Shown here in pieces: positions 7,713 to 13,586 of a DNA stretch of 13,586 bases (position 1 is its first letter; every line of letters starts with the position of its first letter). This stretch comes from an uncultured Eubacterium sp. (GTDB taxonomy: Bacteria > Bacillota > Clostridia > Lachnospirales > Lachnospiraceae), in NCBI GenBank assembly GCA_905236735.1, contig CAJOOU010000216.1, forward strand, positions 1-13,586, written 5' to 3'. The notes below the pieces were generated by a model. It searched no databases. It was not told the origin of the DNA and was given only the letters and a program-made list of their open reading frames with translations. The translations under genes were made by a program, and so were the position numbers.

Positions 7713-8342
7713 TTAAAAGAACGGATTATATACCTTTTCAAAACCGATGGAGGTCTCTCCCTCATGCCCGGGATATACCTTTGTATCTTCCGGAAGTGTG
7801 AAAAGCTTGCCCGTTATAGAGCGCACAAGTTCCGACATAGAGCCGCCCGGGAAGTCGGTCCTTCCGACAGAGCCCTGGAAAAGCGTGTCACCCGAAAAGA
7901 GCACTCCCTCGTTTTTAAAGTAATAGCACACTCCACCCCTTGTGTGGCCCGGAGTGTGAAATACCTTAATATCAAACCCGGCAAGCGAAAGTGACGGGTC
8001 GCCATGCATCCTCTCGTCTCCTTCTACAGGTTCTGTTATGCCCATGTGTCTGAGCTGACCGGTCTTTGTCTCTTCAAGGAGTTCATCCTCCGTCTCATGT
8101 ACATAGACCGGCACATCATATGTTCTTTTTATCTCATTTACCGCCCCTATATGGTCGTGATGTCCATGGGTAAGGAGGATAGCCACAGGCTTTGCGCCCT
8201 CCTTTTGTACCATCTCTTTAATCTTGTCTGCTTCTGCGCCCGGGTCGATAATAAGCGCTTCCTTTGTATCTGTATTCATCATCAGATAACAGTTTGTCAT
8301 TATCATCCCGACTATTCTTTTACTGAGTTTAAAACCTGCCAT
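7713..8342 (-). CDS. Metallo-beta-lactamase-fold hydrolase (glyoxalase II-like)
   Basis: This is a 209-residue cytosolic binuclear metal hydrolase of the YcbL/YqgX/GloB-like group. Metal ligands are visible in order: THGHHDH at 58-64 (H59, H61, D63, H64), PGHT with H133, SGDTLF with D152, and PGHE with H193. The length fits the short glyoxalase II-like proteins that lack the C-terminal glutathione-binding helical domain of true GloB. The substrate may therefore be another thioester or a small ester, and is not determined here. The ATG at 8342 overlaps the rel stop as TAATG, so translation is probably coupled to rel. A rel-adjacent hydrolase of this type is a recurring Firmicute arrangement; the D-aminoacyl-tRNA deacylase gene (dtd) often found between them is absent here. 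Confidence 0.9.
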   Translation of the reverse strand: MAGFKLSKRIVGMIMTNCYLMMNTDTKEALIIDPGAEADKIKEMVQKEGAKPVAILLTHGHHDHIGAVNEIKRTYDVPVYVHETEDELLEETKTGQLRHMGITEPVEGDERMHGDPSLSLAGFDIKVFHTPGHTRGGVCYYFKNEGVLFSGDTLFQGSVGRTDFPGGSMSELVRSITGKLFTLPEDTKVYPGHEGETSIGFEKVYNPFF

Positions 8343-10660
8343 TATCCGCTCGTCCTTTCGATATCTATTACTCCCGTCACCTGACGAAGCTTTGAATTAA
8401 GCTCAATCAGCACAGCCTTATGCTTAACATAGAAGGTAATTGTAATGGTCGCAATGCCCTGCTTTGAATTCTTTGAGGAAAGGGTTTCTATATCTATATC
8501 GTTTTCGGTAAATATCCTTGATATATCTGCCAGCATACCCTTTCTGTTGTTTCCATATACGGTAATTTCCGCAAGGTAACTGCCTCCGGCTTCCATAGCT
8601 TCAGCCTGCCACTCCGCTTCTATAAGTCTCGATTTCTCAAAATCCGACATATGGATGATGTTGGTACAGTCCGTCCTGTGAATCGAAACTCCCCGGCCCC
8701 TTGTAATAAAGCCGACTATTTCGTCTCCCGGCACAGGCGAACAGCACTTTGAAAACCTTACTGCCATATCCGTCATACCCTTTACTATAATGCCACTCTT
8801 TGAGCGTTTTGCGTTTGCCTTTGCAGCGGCCTTGGCGGCGTTTTCCTCCACCTTGGATATAACTTCCTCGTCACTGACAGTCTTGGGATGGTCTCTTAAG
8901 TAAAGCTCGTTTAATTTGTTTACTATCTGACCTTCCTTTATGCCTCCGTGACCTACAGAGGCCATGAGGGCATCCCAGTTCTGGAAACCGTATTTTCTTA
9001 TTACTTCCTTACGGTATTCCTCTTTGTTTATGTCCTCTAAATTAATGCCTTTGGTCTTGGCATTTGCAATAATGAGTTCCTTGCCTTTGGCAATGTTTTC
9101 TTCTTTAAACTCTTTTTTAAACCACTGGTTTATCTTGTTTCTCGCCTGCGAGCTTTTGACTATTGAAAGCCAGTCGCGGCTGGGGCCCTTGGTATTTTGG
9201 GATGTGATTATATCTATTCTGTCGCCGTTTCTTATCCTGTAATCTATGGGCACAAGTTTGCCGTTTACCTTGGCTCCGACCATACGATTTCCTACAGCAG
9301 AGTGTATGCTGTAGGCAAAATCTATCGGCGTTGAGCCTGCCGGCAGATTCTTTACATCTCCGTTTGGAGTAAAGCAGAATACCGAATCCGAAAAAAGGTC
9401 AAGGTCGGTCTTTATAAGGCTTAAAAATTCATGGTTGTCCGAAGTATCCTGCTGCCACTCCAGAATCTGTTTCAGCCAGCTCAGTTTCTCCTCTTCCTGT
9501 GTATCTACGCTCTTGCCATCGGCCGCCTCTTTGTATTTCCAGTGCGCTGCGATACCGTATTCCGATGTGCGGTGCATCTCCCATGTACGAATCTGGATTT
9601 CAAATGGCTGTCCGCTCCTTCCTATAAGGGTGGTATGAAGCGACTGGTACATATTCGGTTTGGGCATGGCTATATAGTCCTTGAACCTTCCGGGGATAGG
9701 TTTGTATTTTTCATGGATTACACCAAGAGCTGCATAGCAATCCTTTACCGAATTTACTATTATCCTAATGGCGAATAAATCATAAATCTGATCAATGGTC
9801 TTGTTCTGGTTGACCATCTTTTTGTATATACTGAAAAAATGTTTAACCCTGCCGTCAATCACAGCATCTATGCCGGCTTCGTTTATATACTCTCCAACAT
9901 CTGCGACAAGAGAGCTGACATATTCTTCCCTTACATTTTTTCTGAGTGAAATCTTTTCAACCAGATCATAGTAGGCCTCCGGCTCCAGATATTTAAGAGA
10001 CAAATCCTCGAGCTCTACCTTGATTTTTGAAATACCGAGTCTTTGCGCCAGTGGAGCATAGATTTCCATTGTCTCTTTGGCTTTTTCCCTTTGCTTCTCT
10101 GCCTTCATATATTTGAGAGTGCGCATATTGTGCAGTCTGTCGGCAAGTTTTATCAGAATAACCCTGATGTCTTTTGCCATAGCCAGAAACATCTTTCTGA
10201 GATTTTCAGCCTGCACTTCCACCTTGTCGGGGTCATAAGAAATCTGTGAGAGCTTTGTCACTCCGTCAACCAGTAGTTCGACATCTTCTCCAAACTCTTC
10301 CCTGATTTCCTCGTTTGTCATCACCGTATCTTCCACCACATCATGCAAAATGCCGGCAATTAATGTTTCTTTATCCATCTCAAGGTCTGCCAGAATAATG
10401 GCCACACACAAAGGATGTATAATATATGGCTCTCCGGACTTTCTGACCTGGTCCTTATGGGCTGTTGCCGCTATATCATAAGCCTTTTTGATAAGAGTGG
10501 TGTCTGCTGACGGGTGGTATTTTTTTATACGCTCGATAAGGTCGTTAAAGAGTACCTCCGGCTGCTCGAATTCTTTGGTTGCAGCTATTGAATCGCTTTT
10601 TCTTTTAATCTGCTTTGCCTTTATATCAATGTCATCTTCAGATAATGCAAAATCCGTCAT
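8342..10660 (-). CDS. rel: Bifunctional (p)ppGpp synthetase/hydrolase (Rel)
   Basis: This enzyme makes and degrades the alarmone (p)ppGpp and drives the stringent response at the ribosome. The 772-residue product has the full long-RSH layout. The HD hydrolase has HP near 82 and the HDVVEDT motif at 106-112. The synthetase has SIYKKM near 277, RFKDYIAMPKPNMYQSLH at about 325-342 and EIQIRTWEMH near 354. A TGS domain (about 427-487), helical region, zinc-finger-like CCSPVPGD with HRTDC (about 639-665) and a C-terminal ACT domain (about 696-770) follow. The RFKD motif is the type found in bifunctional enzymes, in place of the EFDD of E. coli RelA, and an intact HD site agrees. Upstream in-frame GTGs at 10672 and 10669 would start inside the ribosome binding site AAAGGTGGTGA (10666-10676), so the ATG at 10660 is chosen. 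The next gene, the hydrolase, overlaps its stop. It has its own promoter candidate and no close upstream gene. Confidence 0.97.
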   Translation of the reverse strand: MTDFALSEDDIDIKAKQIKRKSDSIAATKEFEQPEVLFNDLIERIKKYHPSADTTLIKKAYDIAATAHKDQVRKSGEPYIIHPLCVAIILADLEMDKETLIAGILHDVVEDTVMTNEEIREEFGEDVELLVDGVTKLSQISYDPDKVEVQAENLRKMFLAMAKDIRVILIKLADRLHNMRTLKYMKAEKQREKAKETMEIYAPLAQRLGISKIKVELEDLSLKYLEPEAYYDLVEKISLRKNVREEYVSSLVADVGEYINEAGIDAVIDGRVKHFFSIYKKMVNQNKTIDQIYDLFAIRIIVNSVKDCYAALGVIHEKYKPIPGRFKDYIAMPKPNMYQSLHTTLIGRSGQPFEIQIRTWEMHRTSEYGIAAHWKYKEAADGKSVDTQEEEKLSWLKQILEWQQDTSDNHEFLSLIKTDLDLFSDSVFCFTPNGDVKNLPAGSTPIDFAYSIHSAVGNRMVGAKVNGKLVPIDYRIRNGDRIDIITSQNTKGPSRDWLSIVKSSQARNKINQWFKKEFKEENIAKGKELIIANAKTKGINLEDINKEEYRKEVIRKYGFQNWDALMASVGHGGIKEGQIVNKLNELYLRDHPKTVSDEEVISKVEENAAKAAAKANAKRSKSGIIVKGMTDMAVRFSKCCSPVPGDEIVGFITRGRGVSIHRTDCTNIIHMSDFEKSRLIEAEWQAEAMEAGGSYLAEITVYGNNRKGMLADISRIFTENDIDIETLSSKNSKQGIATITITFYVKHKAVLIELNSKLRQVTGVIDIERTSG

Positions 10661-10665
10661 GGTAC

Positions 10666-10676
10666 TCACCACCTTT
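10666..10676 (-). promoter_or_regulatory. Ribosome binding site deciding the rel start
   Basis: AAAGGTGGTGA on the minus strand matches AAAGGAGGTGA, the complement of the 16S 3' end, with one mismatch. It ends five bases before the ATG at 10660. Two GTG codons in frame lie inside it and are unlikely starts. Confidence 0.75.
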
Positions 10677-10699
10677 CGCCTCTGTATATATAATTGTTT

Positions 10700-10739
10700 A
10701 TTTTATCACAAAACGCTACCTATGGCGATATATTTTTTT
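10700..10739 (-). promoter_or_regulatory. Candidate rel promoter with upstream A-tract
   Basis: On the minus strand, TCGCCA (10723-10728, four of six to TTGACA) is 17 bases from TAAAAT (10700-10705). The -10 is preceded by TGA, an extended -10. A seven-A run (10733-10739) and AT-rich DNA lie directly before the -35, like an UP element. The predicted transcript would have a leader of roughly 30 bases. A second possible pairing (TTGTGA, 17 bases, TATACA) lies closer to the gene but would leave almost no leader. Confidence 0.5.
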
Positions 10740-10773
10740 GCCCACCCCAAATACCCCTGTAATTTACTTATGT

Positions 10774-10808
10774 AAAAAGCAGCGAAGGCGGAACGATCCG
10801 CCTTCGCT
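10774..10808 (-). terminator. Rho-independent terminator after the vanY-like gene
   Basis: A perfect 12-bp stem, AGCGAAGGCGGA, has arms at 10781-10792 and 10797-10808 and a four-base ACGA loop. On the minus strand it is followed by GC and then TTTTT. It lies 13 bases past the stop of the carboxypeptidase gene, in the right direction. The plus-strand side lacks a T-run, so it acts on the minus strand and insulates rel from upstream transcription. Confidence 0.93.
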
Positions 10809-10821
10809 ACCAAATAATGGG

Positions 10822-11760
10822 TTATTCCCAATTGACATGATTAGGGTAGAAAATTTCAAGGTATTCTTCAAGGGTTATATCATTTTCCATTATGTATCCT
10901 GCCGCTTCAACGCCTACATATCTGTAGTGCCACGGCTCATATGATATCCCCGTTATATCCTCCCGTCCATCCGGGTATCTGAGTATAAATCCATACTCAG
11001 CACAATGTGCTGCAAGCCACTTCTCCTCCTCGGTATTGCCAAGCGCAGCATCTAATATCTGCTGTCTGAGCGGCACTATATCCACCGCCAGTCCCGCCTG
11101 GTGCTCACTTGTGCCGGGTACCGAATACTGGTCAGCCGCATAATCGTAAGCTTCCGAGTCGCTCATGCCCTTTTTAATGGCATAATCCATAGCCTCGTCA
11201 AAGAGCTCATACTGTCTGTCCTCAGAGCGGTATGCGGAACACACAAAAACCGTATATCCCGCAGCCCTTGCCCCGCTAAGCATATCCATAAGGCTGTCAT
11301 AGATCCTCTCATCCACCACACAGCCGCTCCTTACCTGTTTGCCGGTAAAAGAAAAATCATCCGGCAGCGGAGTTTCGCTGTTAAGTAAAATAAGATTCCA
11401 CGGGAGAATATTTACTTGTACATCGGGCAGTTCTACCGAGTAGATATCTCCGCCCTCTATTTCAGACATAACACTGTCAAAAACTTCGGTATTGTCATTA
11501 TCCGCTTCTACCGCGTCCTCCTGCCCGGTCTGAACTATCTCATCGGAGCCGATGGTAATAGACCTCGGAGCAATCAGGCAGACCAGAAATACTGTCGTCG
11601 CTACTGCAGCCCTTGGTGCGTATTTTTTAATCCCTTTTAGCGCATACTTAAATACAAGTCCAAAAAACACCACCAGAAACAGCATCGCTATCGCTGTCCG
11701 TCGGCGTTTAGGATGTTTCTTATAGAAGCTGACTACCTTAAGTATCAACTTTTTTTGCAT
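10822..11760 (-). CDS. VanY-type D-alanyl-D-alanine carboxypeptidase (M15B)
   Basis: This is a predicted zinc peptidase of 312 residues that removes the terminal D-alanine from peptidoglycan stem peptides. The catalytic domain (about 130-290) has CSAYRSEDRQ (174-183), SEHQAGLAVD (218-227) with zinc ligands H220 and D227, and EPWHYR (275-280) with catalytic E275 and zinc ligand H278. All key M15B residues are present. The N-terminus is unusual: a basic stretch (14-21) is followed by a hydrophobic segment at about 22-37. A second lysine/arginine-rich patch (42-50) and a second, shorter hydrophobic segment at about 51-64 come next, and then an acidic linker (about 73-105). Two crossings would leave the enzyme in the cytosol, so one segment may not span the membrane or may be a delayed signal anchor. 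GAGGTGG lies nine bases before the ATG. It lies 107 bases after the response regulator with no terminator between, and ends at a strong terminator. Teicoplanin/vancomycin-type resistance is not implied. Confidence 0.88.
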   Translation of the reverse strand: MQKKLILKVVSFYKKHPKRRRTAIAMLFLVVFFGLVFKYALKGIKKYAPRAAVATTVFLVCLIAPRSITIGSDEIVQTGQEDAVEADNDNTEVFDSVMSEIEGGDIYSVELPDVQVNILPWNLILLNSETPLPDDFSFTGKQVRSGCVVDERIYDSLMDMLSGARAAGYTVFVCSAYRSEDRQYELFDEAMDYAIKKGMSDSEAYDYAADQYSVPGTSEHQAGLAVDIVPLRQQILDAALGNTEEEKWLAAHCAEYGFILRYPDGREDITGISYEPWHYRYVGVEAAGYIMENDITLEEYLEIFYPNHVNWE

Positions 11761-11790
11761 TTAGCCAAACCACCTCATCTTGTGTAAGGT

Positions 11791-11819
11791 ATTCTCCGGT
11801 CCATCAATAAGTTGTGCAA
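11791..11819 (-). promoter_or_regulatory. Possible separate promoter for the vanY-like gene
   Basis: On the minus strand TTGCAC (11814-11819) is followed after 17 bases by GAGAAT (11791-11796), each four of six to consensus. It would start transcription about 25 bases before the ATG. No terminator is seen between the response regulator and this gene, so readthrough from upstream is also possible. Confidence 0.3.
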
Positions 11820-11867
11820 TCCTCTATTTCAATAATATATCCGAAGGTATGTTTTTTCAAGCATTTT

Positions 11868-12683
11868 TTACATATTCTGGTAAATAATATTATCAAGATA
11901 TCCGTTGGTATATTCAGCCCACGAATAATTCGACATATATTCGCCGTGATATGCACTTCTGGCTCTGGTATCACCTTCTATGAAATCATAATAATCGCAG
12001 CTGAATTTCGACGGGTCCACACACATATGTCCCGATGAACGGATGATTATATCCTCGATGCCTTCTTCTCTGAGGCAGTTCATCAGTTCCGATATATATA
12101 TCTGCAGCTGTTTCTGCAATGACCTGTCATACTCAGCGTCCTCCCATAGTACCGAAGCAAGTTCCGGCCTCGATACATTTGAGCCCCTCTTATCCACCAT
12201 ATATGCAAGGATTTCCTTACTTCTGGCTCTTTTAAAAGACACCGGCCTGTTTTCGATAAAGATATCGAAATTCCCAAAGGTCTGCACTCTTATCCTGCTT
12301 TCCTTTTTTTGCTCCGCGCCATCTGTTAAAGGATTTCTCAGGTTGTTGAGTTCGTCAATAATATCCTCCTTAGACACCGGTTTTTCCAGATATCCGCTGG
12401 CATGCATCTTTAACGCATCAAGAGCGTATTCCGAAAATCCGGTAACGAAAATAATATTGATTCCGGCATATATCTCCTTTAATTCCTTAGCCAGAGCCAG
12501 CCCGTCCGTTCCCCTCATTTCCACATCGAGAAAAGCTATATCAACCCTGTTTTCTTTGGCGTATGAAAGTGCCTCCTTAGGATTTCTAAATGAAGCAATT
12601 TCCGCTTTTGGTATGGCCTCCTCAATAGCCTTTGTTAGACTCATAAGTGCCAGTCTCTCGTCATCAACTGCTAAAACTTTCAT
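11868..12683 (-). CDS. Response regulator with receiver and SARP-like winged-helix domain
   Basis: The 271-residue protein is the output half of the two-component system with the upstream kinase. The receiver (about 1-115) has the acidic pair D7/D8, phosphoacceptor D53 in FLDVEMRGTDG (51-61), T81 and K101 in the LEKP motif. After a charged linker, a winged-helix DNA-binding domain of the OmpR/SARP type spans about 131-225 (IRVQTFGNFDIFIENRPVSF, then RSKEILAYMVDKRG). A short tail (about 226-271) looks like the beginning of a bacterial transcriptional activator domain that is truncated relative to full SARPs. The partner of a LytS-type kinase is usually a LytTR regulator, so this output domain is atypical. 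The start overlaps the kinase end by 20 bases; a GGGGGA tract lies inside the kinase gene about nine bases before the ATG. The target may include the downstream vanY-like gene, by inference. Confidence 0.88.
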   Translation of the reverse strand: MKVLAVDDERLALMSLTKAIEEAIPKAEIASFRNPKEALSYAKENRVDIAFLDVEMRGTDGLALAKELKEIYAGINIIFVTGFSEYALDALKMHASGYLEKPVSKEDIIDELNNLRNPLTDGAEQKKESRIRVQTFGNFDIFIENRPVSFKRARSKEILAYMVDKRGSNVSRPELASVLWEDAEYDRSLQKQLQIYISELMNCLREEGIEDIIIRSSGHMCVDPSKFSCDYYDFIEGDTRARSAYHGEYMSNYSWAEYTNGYLDNIIYQNM

Positions 12684-13586
12684 CCCTGTTTTCCCCCTTT
12701 GGTAATCTTATTGTTACTGTTGTCCCTTTATCAGGTATGCTTATAAGGTCAAGAGTGCCGCTGCACATCATATCAAGTCTCCGTCTTACATTCTCTATTC
12801 CGACATGCCCCTTGTCCTTTTCCGTCCTTTCCTTCAATTTTTCAGTATCAAATCCCACGCCGTTGTCTTCTACTATTATAACAAATGATGTCTCATCCTC
12901 ATAAGTGCTTATTTTTACATATCCGCCTTCCGTTTTTTTTGATATACCGTATCTTACAGCATTTTCCACTATGGGCTGTATTGACAGAGCCGGAAGTCTG
13001 AATGCGGATACTTTAATATCGCACTCTAAATTAATATCGTCCTCAAACCTCATTTTCTCAAGGGCAAAATAATTTTCCACATGCTTCATCTCTTTTTCAA
13101 AGGAGATTGGCCTTGTCAGATTTAATGAGTCCATATTGCCTCTTAAGTATTTTGCAAATCTCGTTACCGCCTCTTTAGCTGTCTGAGCGTTTATATCGCA
13201 CAGCTGCTGGATAGCAGTAAGTGAATTATACAAAAAATGCGGCTGTATCTGACTGACCATTATCATCATCCGCGATTCCATCTGCTCTCTTTCAAGTTCC
13301 GCAGTACGCTTTGCCATATCCATATTCTCATGTACTATACTTAATCCCATTATAAACTGGGCAACCGCAAACACATAATACGCGCATTTTATAATAAAAT
13401 CCCTCGGCAAAAGTTCAGTGGCAACATTTATGGGCTCTGCCATAGCCGCCGTAACGGTAATGATTGCCGATATCCATATTGTCCTTGTAATAAAATTCTG
13501 TTTTTTGTCATATTCCAGAATTGCGGCAATTATGCAGAACACTCCCATTATCATACATCCCATAACAAACATTCCTCTGTAGATAA
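12664..13586 (-). CDS. LytS-type sensor histidine kinase (probably cut at its 5' end by the window edge)
   Basis: This membrane kinase presumably phosphorylates the adjacent response regulator. Counting from the ATG at 13572, three hydrophobic segments are seen at about 3-19, 29-45 and 58-79. A coiled linker (AELEREQMESR) follows, then the His_kinase domain: H-box QIQPHFLYNSL with H112, N-box LSIQPIVENAVRYGI with N204, G1 EDNGVGFD near 235 and G2 GHVGIENVRRRL near 257. The order is that of the LytS/YehU family. The frame stays open upstream of 13572 to the edge (IYRG before the Met), and the AGAGG before that ATG is too close for a good site. The basic loop after the first segment suggests three spans with an outside N-terminus, or more spans upstream. 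I treat the gene as 5'-incomplete. It overlaps the regulator gene by 20 bases. Confidence 0.85.
   Translation of the reverse strand, partial: IYRGMFVMGCMIMGVFCIIAAILEYDKKQNFITRTIWISAIITVTAAMAEPINVATELLPRDFIIKCAYYVFAVAQFIMGLSIVHENMDMAKRTAELEREQMESRMMIMVSQIQPHFLYNSLTAIQQLCDINAQTAKEAVTRFAKYLRGNMDSLNLTRPISFEKEMKHVENYFALEKMRFEDDINLECDIKVSAFRLPALSIQPIVENAVRYGISKKTEGGYVKISTYEDETSFVIIVEDNGVGFDTEKLKERTEKDKGHVGIENVRRRLDMMCSGTLDLISIPDKGTTVTIRLPKGENRDESFSS

Noticed and set aside
7696..7724. Possible bidirectional terminator between the convergent regulator and hydrolase genes
   Set aside because: CCGTT and AACGG arms enclose TTAA/TTAA with a three-base bulge, which is weak and AT-rich. Neither strand has a proper T-run after it, and it overlaps both gene ends.
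10741..10760. G-rich minus-strand block upstream of rel, considered as a G-quadruplex
   Set aside because: Only three G-runs (4, 4 and 3) are present; a fourth is missing, so the usual pattern is not met.
11786..11850. Two AAGGTAT copies between the response regulator and vanY-like gene, considered as regulator sites
   Set aside because: A repeated 7-mer in about 100 bases is not improbable by chance, and the 58-base spacing fits no known SARP repeat pattern.
12043..12705. Long plus-strand open frame (220 codons) opposite the response regulator
   Set aside because: It is fully antisense to a gene with clear receiver and DNA-binding motifs, is serine-rich low-complexity in composition, and has no family motif. 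It is a codon-bias shadow.

Overview
The window looks like ordinary chromosome from a low-to-moderate GC Firmicute, most likely class Clostridia and probably Lachnospiraceae. The evidence is a polA lacking proofreading residues, a long bifunctional-type Rel enzyme, strong AGGAGG-type ribosome binding sites, and an FtsA-like ATPase beside coaE. The taxonomic call is inference from gene content and style; no rRNA or other marker is present. Coding density is very high: the longest gene-free stretch is about 160 bases, and there is no sign of a phage, insertion sequence, CRISPR array, tRNA or rRNA.

Left block (1-6321, all minus strand, read right to left): a compact unit of a DUF2156 protein, a GNAT-type acyltransferase, polA, coaE and an FtsA-like actin-fold ATPase that runs off the left edge. 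Gaps are -1 to about 18 bases, so one transcript is likely. It joins two uncharacterised acyl/aminoacyltransferase-like proteins to DNA repair and replication (polA), the last step of coenzyme A synthesis (coaE) and a possible cell-division or envelope ATPase.

Middle (6322-7712): a 120-base divergent promoter region with a 7-bp-arm palindrome, then a plus-strand PucR/CdaR-type regulator. This regulator converges on the next minus-strand unit with only 8 bases between the stop codons.

Right-centre (7713-10660, minus): rel, the (p)ppGpp synthetase/hydrolase, translationally coupled by a TAATG overlap to a metallo-beta-lactamase-fold hydrolase. A good extended -10 promoter with an A-tract lies upstream of rel.

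Right (10774-13586, minus): a LytS-type sensor histidine kinase (probably cut by the right edge) overlaps its response regulator, which has a receiver plus a SARP-like winged helix. A VanY-type D,D-carboxypeptidase follows and ends at a textbook rho-independent terminator. The arrangement suggests, but does not prove, that the two-component system responds to the envelope and that the carboxypeptidase lies within its reach.

I found no clear undescribed defence or mobile system. The most useful leads are the DUF2156/GNAT pair heading the polA-coaE operon, the FtsA paralogue with a non-canonical C-terminal extension, the divergent palindrome, and the kinase/regulator/VanY cluster with its odd double hydrophobic anchor.
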